26,772 bases of DNA from positions 1 through 26,772 of IMG/VR virus record IMGVR_UViG_3300032092_000200, one strand, 5' to 3'. The stretch comes from a virus. A model generated the notes under the pieces. That model did not search any database. It was not told where the DNA came from and saw nothing but the letters and a program-made list of their open reading frames with translations. Below are positions 6,801 through 14,800 of the stretch, one piece after another (position 1 is the first letter of the stretch; the number at the start of each line of letters is the position of its first letter). Position numbers and translations under genes: made by a program.

Positions 6801-8501
6801 GTAGGCGCTGTAGTCCTTGATGACCTGGGCGATAGCGCCAGCGTCCATCGGGGGGAGAAGGTTGTCGATAAACGCCTTGGGGGTGATACGCGTGGCGCGA
6901 GGGATTGCACGGATCGCGTCGAGGTCCAACTTGCTCGGAGGCTGGTTGTTCTGGATCTCGATCTCCTTGGCCGAGATCGTCGTCTCCGTGCCGTCGATGT
7001 CCGAGACCACAGTGACTTCCTTCGTGTCCGGGTTGATCTTACTGATCTTCCCAGGAGTGCCGTCTGGCAGGTACACCGAGTCGTTCGAGCGAGCAAATCG
7101 ACCGTTGGCGTCTCGCACCTGCCGCTTGGCATTTTCGGCGCGCTCCTCAGGGGTGTACTCCCCGTCTCCAGCGGCGGCGATGATCCCGAACTCGGGAGCG
7201 GTCTCAAGCAGCGTGTCGATGAAGTCCCAGTCGAGTCCAGACATCGACTCCTGGTGCAGCGCGTACTCCTCCGGATCAAGCAGGCGAAGGTCGACCGGCG
7301 TTCCGAAGTCCTGGAGGCCGTTCAGCACAAACTGAGCGGTCTCGGCATCCACGTCGACGAGATAGACCGGACCAGCGGGGTTGGACTTGAGCCAACGGGT
7401 GGCGAGCGCGCTCCACTCGTACCACGTCTCGCCAACCTGCTTGTACAGCCCAGTGGCGATCATGGGGTCGTTGGGCGCGACCGTGATGTAGTGATCGAAG
7501 TCGGGGTGTAGGGCGCTCTCGATGCTGGCCTGAGCGCGCGAGATCGCGTCCATGTTGAGCACGTAGGCGGACGCAGCGATGGGCGCCTCTTCTGGGACGT
7601 CCTGAGTAAGGCTCTTCTGGTACTCGAAGTCACCTGGGTTGGTGATCCGCACCGCAGCATTGGCGTGCTGGTGCTGCCATGCGCTCGCATCCTGTCCACA
7701 AACGTCGCAGACTTCTTCGTCGGTAGGGCTCTCCGAGAACAAGTGCGCCCAGTCCGGGTTGATGCTCTCTAGCGCGTAGTTCACCGCGGCGTCATCGTGG
7801 ATCGGGTTCGTTGGGCTGTTCAAGCAGTAGGTGCAGGCGTACGGCTGCTGAATCGAGGGGTGGAAGGCGTGCGGGACAGACCCGGCCGCATCGTCCTCGA
7901 CGAGATCAGAGTCGTTGACGAGGTCAGCCGCAGCAGCAGCCGCGGTGATCCCGGAGAGGACGCGACGATCAGCCTTGCTTACCTGACTTGACGCCCAACG
8001 CTCAGCAGCATCCCCACCCCAGAGATCCCACGCGATCCGTCCGGCGGTTGGGAACCCTTCCTGCCCAGACTTCCAGCCTGTTGCCTTCTTGTCCACTGTG
8101 TGGCGGGGGAAGTACTTGGCGATGTGGCGGACCTTCTTGAGGCTGATCTTGTCGTGGGAAGCCAGCAGACGTGCGGTAGCGAGACCGACATCCGTACCGC
8201 CTCGCTCGTACACCCGTCGCCATTCGATGGCGCGCTTGGCGGCTGCACGAACCCCAGAGGGGACACGAATCATGGTGTTTTCGCCGAACTCCTCAGAGAA
8301 CAGCGAGGGACCAATAAAGGATTGACGGGCGGAGTTCTCGACCTCGAGCCCCTCCTCGTGGACCACAAAAGTCTCAGCACCAGCCGCCACGAGAGAGGGC
8401 TCGATCGGGTCCGTCGCGTCCAGCGTATTCACGTTAACAAAGACCGTGCGGTCTTCGTGCTGGTACGCGGCCCAGTCGCCCGTGCGTCCGAGATACTGCA
8501 T
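3837..8501 (-). CDS. Capsid maturation protease polyprotein (1554 aa)
   Basis: Domains in order: residues 78-170 carry a helical segment ending KGxxSGQEGFPTAGRIAWDLWGGDAAE, seen in phage head polyproteins. C223/C226 and C265/C268 form a possible zinc ribbon. RDANGRF (463-469) precedes a small SH3/KOW-like stretch. Residues about 715-780 hold the Cys/His-rich 'AAKIRW-TPGDWKRC...GYCSLRHKEATG' module. Residues about 785-990 are an S78/U35-like prohead protease with candidate catalytic H879 (GAGHDGAVVVGRI) and S928 (NGVSVDL), then GITIVPKPAFQECRI. Residues about 1030-1215 hold the 'GRVFGHIATW...HYDNTHSAW...GIWVSGALRP...SGDWRPIGG...NVPGFPVTR' module common beside actinophage proteases. The helical C-terminus contains HPRADDGKF (1373-1381). 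It would process head proteins during assembly. The start has AGGAG 6 nt upstream. It is much longer than a usual prohead protease (200-400 aa). Confidence 0.85.
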   Translation of the reverse strand: MQYLGRTGDWAAYQHEDRTVFVNVNTLDATDPIEPSLVAAGAETFVVHEEGLEVENSARQSFIGPSLFSEEFGENTMIRVPSGVRAAAKRAIEWRRVYERGGTDVGLATARLLASHDKISLKKVRHIAKYFPRHTVDKKATGWKSGQEGFPTAGRIAWDLWGGDAAERWASSQVSKADRRVLSGITAAAAAADLVNDSDLVEDDAAGSVPHAFHPSIQQPYACTYCLNSPTNPIHDDAAVNYALESINPDWAHLFSESPTDEEVCDVCGQDASAWQHQHANAAVRITNPGDFEYQKSLTQDVPEEAPIAASAYVLNMDAISRAQASIESALHPDFDHYITVAPNDPMIATGLYKQVGETWYEWSALATRWLKSNPAGPVYLVDVDAETAQFVLNGLQDFGTPVDLRLLDPEEYALHQESMSGLDWDFIDTLLETAPEFGIIAAAGDGEYTPEERAENAKRQVRDANGRFARSNDSVYLPDGTPGKISKINPDTKEVTVVSDIDGTETTISAKEIEIQNNQPPSKLDLDAIRAIPRATRITPKAFIDNLLPPMDAGAIAQVIKDYSAYIAKERNLNIEAFALKVVDVDGVPVYKTLEGSEIPPIYLALVDEDDNSAILDMIAIIPASEEGAEVRTVRRTNLGWEIDNEIRDELLSSVPPAVVALKDDQIADTEAQIVEWYSANGSDVSPEAAEASLYDRYGTLIAAGGADRNRGNAEELRRYWLTGKGAAKIRWNTPGDWKRCYKHLAKYMGPRAKGYCSLRHKEATGVWPGDKTNVGKKMRTASNAGNMFFTPGDLFDLRPVDKVLSLVASGVGVYDDEMLPEIPQEVALESTGLPFVIPVVAPVNIESGDGRLIHPMALSFRDLPLPLMWQIKTGAGHDGAVVVGRIDSIDVLENGGLGNARGVFDTNPYAREAERMVDNGFLNGVSVDLDKFRAVSKANADEASVEGETRISNDKTEIEEGRVMGITIVPKPAFQECRIYIDRTATDGEVPIVADGTYAGVPSNEEDVEALVAAALLAAGIPVNPPSAWFRNPHLKEPTPLTVDPDGRVFGHIATWTTDHIGIPMSTKPPRSRSNYSYFHTGTLHTDDGDLVPVGQITLAGGHAPLNLDAASAAAHYDNTHSAWCDVHAGEDEFGIWVSGALRPSVTPENIRAIRASAPSGDWRPIGGRLEMVAVCSVNVPGFPVTRALVSSGELVALVAAGTSVLLEARKSAEGSTYSELAARLERLEAPQRARLDALRTASINRKAESAKTRFAALLAENTRAEKIATETRDGEASVKIETLADLRIAIQTYGSSPDKPAAKAYIIQRAREMNATDSLPGVWQRVALTASAQEVKDRFAALGVKTLDERLSDARAAFASKKRDFDPKRHPRADDGKFRAVLARLRTDLEELKMKEDPGNPQYDEGTASGSADSKIADLAEVEGELTGGDIDAAKIAGARLLHELDLTDTEIGDARLAERLRDDYSLLGDVVYNIGVPVGEDDLLRWSELPPVLQDLVDGLVTRIEEQTPDDESNETAQAVEDLKGYMGGDDQLKQGEISALLSKLVRLLV

Positions 8502-8504
8502 GTG

Positions 8505-8530
8505 GGTCTCCTAAGAAGTCTGAGGAGACC
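8505..8530 (-). promoter_or_regulatory. Perfect hairpin sequestering the protease ribosome-binding site
   Basis: GGTCTCCT (8505-8512) and AGGAGACC (8523-8530) are exact reverse complements around a 10-nt loop. In the leftward mRNA the 3' arm holds AGGAG, 6 nt before the protease ATG. The layout copies that of the capsid gene. A -10-like TAAACT (8536 to 8531, minus strand) abuts the dyad, so it could alternatively be an operator at a local promoter. Confidence 0.6.
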
Positions 8531-8566
8531 AGTTTAGCCTACTCGATGGGTGTGCGTGAACGTGAG

Positions 8567-8863
8567 TTAGCGTCCCTGGATGATGTCGATAACGCCCTTT
8601 GCAGCCTCGGCGGCCTCAGTGACGGTGGCGTACTCGAAGTCCCCACTGAGGGAGACGTTTCGTCCTCGTGTGAACAAGGCGGCGATATCGAGCGGGCGCC
8701 CACCAGCGGTCAGCAAGGACTTGAGGTAGGTCTTGTCGGCGTCATTGAGTTGGTCGACGGCGAGGTTCCCCACAAGTTGCAAGGACTGCCCGTCGGTAGC
8801 AACCGCCGCGATGGGGTTGGCCCCGTCAGGGGTGGTGCTCAGGATGGTCATGTGGATGGTCAT
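8567..8863 (-). CDS. Conserved-type unknown protein between the two giant genes (98 aa)
   Basis: The ATG overlaps the stop of the 2486-aa gene as ATGA, so translation is probably coupled. The product (MTIHMTILSTTPDGANPIAAV...) begins with a beta-like segment. A helical central part contains LNDADKTYLKSLLTAGGRPLD, and the C-terminus is FEYATVTEAAEAAKGVIDIIQ. There is no signal peptide, membrane helix or catalytic motif. An internal ATG five codons in is an alternative start. Its place between giant head genes suggests a head-associated or assembly role, but I do not recognise it. Confidence 0.7.
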   Translation of the reverse strand: MTIHMTILSTTPDGANPIAAVATDGQSLQLVGNLAVDQLNDADKTYLKSLLTAGGRPLDIAALFTRGRNVSLSGDFEYATVTEAAEAAKGVIDIIQGR

Positions 8864-11800
8864 AGCACGGACTCCTTTCGGTCGATGAGGTTGAACAGGT
8901 CCCCGTACCCAGCGAACGGATCACCGAGATTAAGATCAATCAGGATGTCCCACCACTCCTCGTTGGAGAGTGCCGCGGCTTCTTGGAGCCACAACTTGGT
9001 GTACTTATCCATCTTGCTTCCTGCGAGGATACCGCCATCCTTGATATCTGTCAAGGCGCGGGTCTTGATCCACTCACGGAGGCTGTCTGCCCACTCGGAC
9101 AGGGAGTCTTGCAGAGCCGTTAGGTTTGCCGTGGTAGTTGACTGAGCAAACTCTCCTACCAGCGCGCCCGCCCGTGATCCCACCATCATTCTCGCAAACT
9201 GCGGGATGTTATCGGGTGCGGGAGTGCGTCCAGGCATGGTAAGCCAGGGAACGGATAGCCCGTTGTCAATGGGAACGACCTTGATACGCGCGGTGTCCCC
9301 ATCTGCGCCTTCGTCCTCGGCAACCATGACGTTCCCGTCGTGAGTGTCCCAGCGCATAGCCACGACGTTCGCGAACAGGCTCTGGAGCAGGTTGGACGCA
9401 AAGTCGAGAGCGGCGGGAGTACTCGGGTCGCCGAGCATCTCTTCGATCTGCCAGTTGATGTCCTCAGCAGCCTGCTCACTGGACATCAACTGACCTACCG
9501 TGTTCCAGTCCTCCCCGAGGGACTTACCCGCCATCTCCTGGAGGAACGGGAGCCGTGGGAGGGTACGCTCCTCGTCGCGCTGGCGATCGTTGAGACTGTA
9601 CGTCTCGAGGTCTCCGTAGTCCACACTCAGCGGGACGACGCGGGGGGATGGACCACCGAACGATCTGACGATCCTCGGGGTAATGGCCTCAGCGGCGGCG
9701 GAGGCGGTGTAGTCGTATTTCAAGAAGAAGCGCTCGCCTCCAGCATCGACCATGAACGAGAGTCCTTGGTTGACACCCCCCTCGCCATCTTCGAGCGGGG
9801 TGATGCGGATCCCGTTCTTGAGCGTAAGCCCGTTAGCGGGTCCTGACATCCCTAGTTGTGGTCCGCCCGTTGGACGGTTAACGGACGCGACCGCATCGAG
9901 CAGCGCGCGCATCCCTGTGGCCTCAGATAGATCGACGCCGAGGACATCGGCTTGCAGCAGGCTCTTGGAAACTGAGTCGAGACTGATCTCTCCCTCTGCC
10001 GTCTCCCCGATCCCCAACTCGGGCATCGCGTCTGTCGGCATGAAGTCGGCCGGGTTTACCCAATCAACGCGCTCGCGGAGCGCTCGCGTGATCCCTCGGA
10101 CGTTGCGCTCGGCGTCCAAGGACTGGTATGCCCCGTCACCCTTGAACTCGTCGAGGTAGTCCCAGAGTCGGGACTGCTGGATGTCGTCGATCGCGAGCAC
10201 GGCCTCGAGGGTCGCGACCCGCCACCGAGCGAGGCTCAGCAGCCACGCAGGCGACTCGGAGTCACTGAGGGATTCGGCGTACGCGGCGCGGGCCTCTAGG
10301 AGCGCCTTCTTCTCCGCCTCGTTCAGCGGGCTTTCCTTTTCAGCGCCCTGGAGACCGTCGATTCCGAGGAGAGTCTGCTTCGCTGCCTCACGCATCGCCT
10401 GATACTCGGGGACATCGGTGTCGATAGGGATGTCTGCCAGGACGGTCGAGGCAATCGTGCGGGCAATGCCTACGTTCCCAGTCGGATTGCCGTCCAGGGC
10501 CACAGTGTACGGGCTGAACGGCTGCTCAAGCAGTTTGAGCCACGACGACAGTCCCTCTGCCGTGCCCTCACCACCAAACGCGGCGGCCCACTCCTCAGAG
10601 GTCATGTTCCCTGTGAGGTCGCTAAGCAAGACCTCGCGCGAGATGTTTCCATCGCCGATGTATTGCTCCTGCTTGGCGGCGCGGTCCTCGAGCGAGGTGC
10701 CCCCGGCGGCTACGAACCGCTCAGGGGCGGGGCCTTTTGGGGGCGACTCCGGTGCCTCGGTCTGATCGCTGAGTTCGACCGCTTCGACGCCCTCAATGGA
10801 CTCCGCGGTGATCTCGTTGCTCAGTCCTGCTCCTCCGCCAGGTCCGCCGCGTCCCCCACCGTCAGGAGTCCCGCCGCCGCCAGAGTCTCCACCACCCGAA
10901 GGCGGAAGTCCTCCATCGTCTCCCCCTCCTGGGGCTTGAGGATCTGTGTCTGGGCCACTAGGTGCTCCGTCCTTAGGTACTGGGATCTCCTTCTTGTTCT
11001 TGTTATCCCAGATTGCGTCTTGGTTGCGGTCGCGACCAAGTTGTAGTGCCTCTTCAAGATCATCTACCATCTCACTGACGTCGATGACCACGCGGTCTTC
11101 GTCGTCTTTCCAGAACCCCAGAACCTTTCCATCTTCGGCCAAGTCCTTTTCGTACTGGGTGATGTAGTAGTTCGTATAGGTCTTCGCGTTCTCGTTGAAG
11201 TCCTCAAGGTCGTAGCGGTCGCTCTCGCGTCCGGGGAGTGCCACTGCGTAGCCCTCGTTGAACTCGTCCTGTCCGGTAGACAAGTCGATGCTGTAGCCGC
11301 CTGTGGTGTCGATCTTCTCCTGCGCCTTAGTGGTCATCGCGTCATCAAAGCGCGGGAGAACTCCGCGACCAGTGTCGGGCTCCGTAACGTCGACCTCGTC
11401 GAGGTCCTCGGGGGTTGGGGCGGGAACGTCCGTGTCGGATGCGTCACGGGCAGCGATAACCTTGCGCGAGGCCGAGCGGAGAGCCGTGCGCTGGCCGCGC
11501 AGAGTCGGGACATCGATACCGTCCATCTCCAGGCGCTCCTTGCCCTGGTCGAGCAGTGTGTCGACGTAGTCTAGGGCGGAGTCGACCGCATTCTCCAGGA
11601 GGTCCCAGTCCTCGTCGCTCTGCGGGTACTCTCCAGCGAGAAGTTCACGCAGTCGGCGGTTACCCTCAGGTCCCATGCTCTCTGCGTTGTCCGAGATGGC
11701 ACTACGGGCGGCGGGAGAGATCGGGCTCTTCGGGGCCTTCTTCTTGCGCTCCGGCTTGGCGGCCTCAGGCGCTGGCTCTGCTTCACCAGAAGGAACCGCT

Positions 11801-14800
11801 TCATCAGATCTGACCCTGTCTGCAACGCCCTCGGCGCGGGCTACTGCGTCCTCGTAGGTCTCTGAGTACGGGAACCCATCAATATCCTTGAGAGGCTCGC
11901 CATACCCGTCTGGAGAGTCTTCGTCGGCAAGATAGACTTCCCACTTGTCTTCCTCGTCGGCGTTCTCGGCCCTAACGACTCGGACGGCGGCCACAGGCTT
12001 CCCGTCGACCTCTGCGACCCAGCCCTCGTCCGAACCCGACGCGCTGACCTCAGCACGGCGAGCCGCAACGTACGCTGCGTAGGAGTCGTCGACACTGTCT
12101 CCGAGGTCTGGACCACCGTACTCGGCCTCGAGGGCGTCAATCTCTTCGACCGTCTCGGCGTTCTTGACCGTCTCGATCGCGTCGTTCAGCGCGTTGATCT
12201 CAGTCGCCTGATCGTCCAGGGCCTCGCGACTCAATGGCTTCTCGTAGTCAAAGATCGCGTTGTAGAGGTCTCGCTCGGCGGCCTCGACCTCAGTGATCGA
12301 CTCCGGAAGATCCGCCTCAGTCGGAGGAGTGAACCAGGAGTTGCTCTCGGCGTCGAAGTACACGTCGCCGTTCTCTGCTGCGAGCGCCTGTGCGTCAGAC
12401 TCCGTGTCCGACCACAAGCCGACGCTGATGGTCGTTGCCCCGTCCTCATCGGTGGTGATGAAGAACGAGGGGATGGTCCCATCTTCGCCGACCATGGCGT
12501 CGGGGACAGTCTCCCACCACGCATCGAACTGCTCTTGGGTCAAGGGAGTCTCGGGATCGAGCACAAGACGCGACTCCGGAATCTCGGCGGCGTAGCCTTC
12601 GGTGATCTGGTTTCCATCACCGTCAACCACTGTGTAGCCGGTCTCACCGTCTCCGAGGCGGTCACCCCAGGGAACGTCCACGATGTCGTCAACCAGTTCC
12701 TCGTCGTCCGTAATCGCAATGGAGGCGTCGCGGACGCTGTAGCCGCTCTTGTTACTCGCGATCAACTGACCGACTGCGTTGATCCCACTGACGCGGTCTT
12801 CGCCCTCACCGCGGCCCATGAATAGTCTGAGGCGCTGGAGGGCGTTGTCGACGGCGTTACGACGCTCGTCTTCGGAGAAGTCGGCGTTCGTCATGGCCTT
12901 CTCGAGGTCAGAGCGGATTTCCTTCGCCTCTGCGATGCGGTCCTCGTTCTTCTTGCGACCCTTAGTGCTGTTCCAGAACTTGTCGTCCGCTGCATCGAAG
13001 ACCATTCGCGCTGCCAGGTATGAGCCCATGTTGGCGAAGAGGTCTTCGAGGAAGAGCGCAGCGTCGAGACCGATGTCGTCGATACCGTCGATCGGCTCGA
13101 AGTCCAGGGGAACCAACTGGTCGGCAAACTGGTCGGTAAGCACATCTGGGGACGCGTCATCTTCTCCGCTCGCACCGTTGCGGCGCAGCGCCTCGAGGTC
13201 ACGAGCCAGACCCTCACGGATCGGGGCCGGAACACCAGGATTGCGGACGATCTTGTCAGCGGACGCGTAGAACTGCGCGAGGTCACCCGACTCAAGAGCA
13301 TCTTCCATCTCGGAGATGTTGTCGAGAGTATCGCTCCTCGTCTTCGGGCTGATCCGATCGTCCCTTCCCATGCGGTCAAGGACGTTCCATAGGTTGTCGA
13401 CGATTCCGCGCTCAACGCTTCCGTCGGTCGGAACTTCTGCGGGAGCCTCGACGGAGTCGGGGGTCTGACCAATCTGCTCTGGGACGTTGACCGGCTCAGG
13501 GGCAGGCTCGGCAGCGGGGGCCTCAAAGGGCGGAGCCTCTTGCGCGGCCTCAGCGTTTGCGATCTCGTTGAAGTCAAACGCGATCTGCGAGTAGTCGTCG
13601 CCCTGTACCGCCTCAGCAAACTCAGGCGTGTTGACGATCTCCTCGCGCGACATGTCACTGACATCCGTGCCGAGACGCTCGCTGAGGTCTGCACGTGCAG
13701 CATCTTCGCGCGCCGAGTAGATCTCCTCAGGAGATCCACTAGCCTCAGCCGAGGGAACAGACTCGGGACTAACATCGCCGATAAGCGAGCCAACTTCGTC
13801 CCAGTCCGAGCCGACGCCAACGATCTGCGGGTTGTTCACGTCACTAACGTCGACAACACCGAGTTCGCCCTGAGAGTTCTCCTGGATCTTGAAGCGTCCG
13901 TCGGGCGTGTAGAACGTGTCGCGCGCACCAGCGCCGTTGCTACGACGCTCGTATCCAGCAGGCGGCTCCTGACCGTCTGCCAACGGGCCCTTTGCGGGAC
14001 CACCGAACTGGAGATCAGGCGTCTCAAAAACTTCGCCCGTCTCGGGGTCAATCTCGAGCAGGTCAATGCTGCCGTCGGGGTTGATGCGGAAGACCGAGTT
14101 CTCATCCTCAGGATTCGCAACGATCTGTCCGTCTCCGAGGTCGGCGCCCTCAGGCAGAACGCCGTCCGGGATCGCGGGAACGTCAAACTCAGGGGCGCTA
14201 TCGGGAACGACGACCTCCACCTTAGGCGTCGAGTCGTCCTTGCGGAAGAGTTCGGCCATCGCCGCACCGAGGATCGATGCGTCCAGGAGGGCGCTCGAGT
14301 CTTCGGGGTCAATACCGAGTCCACGCTGTCCGCGGTCGTACATTCGACCACGCAGGTTCATCGCCTGGGTGGACAGTAGCATCCAGCGGTCGCTGTTCTC
14401 GAAGACCGAGAGCAGATCCTTGCCGGTTGCGCCAGACTCGACAGCGTCGGCAATGTCGTCAAGTCCGTTACGCCGAGCGACGTCTGCGGCTTCCTGGCGC
14501 GTCGGCGCATAGCGGCCAACTCCGCTGGCAGCGTCGAGATCAGAGCGACCGAACACTCGCGCGTTGGCGCCGCTGGTGAAAGCAACCTTCTTAGCGGAGA
14601 CGCGGATCGGCTCACCAGGCTGGTTGTAGAGCGAAACTCTAATCGTGGAGCGGGTCGGGTCGAGGTACGTGACCTGCCCGTACTGCCCGCTAGTCGGTAC
14701 GTAGACCCAGTCACCCTGCTGGATGACGCGCCCGTTTCCGTCCACCTTGCGGCGGAGGTTCTGCGCCAGCGCTCCAAACCGCTGGAGTTGCGATAGACGT

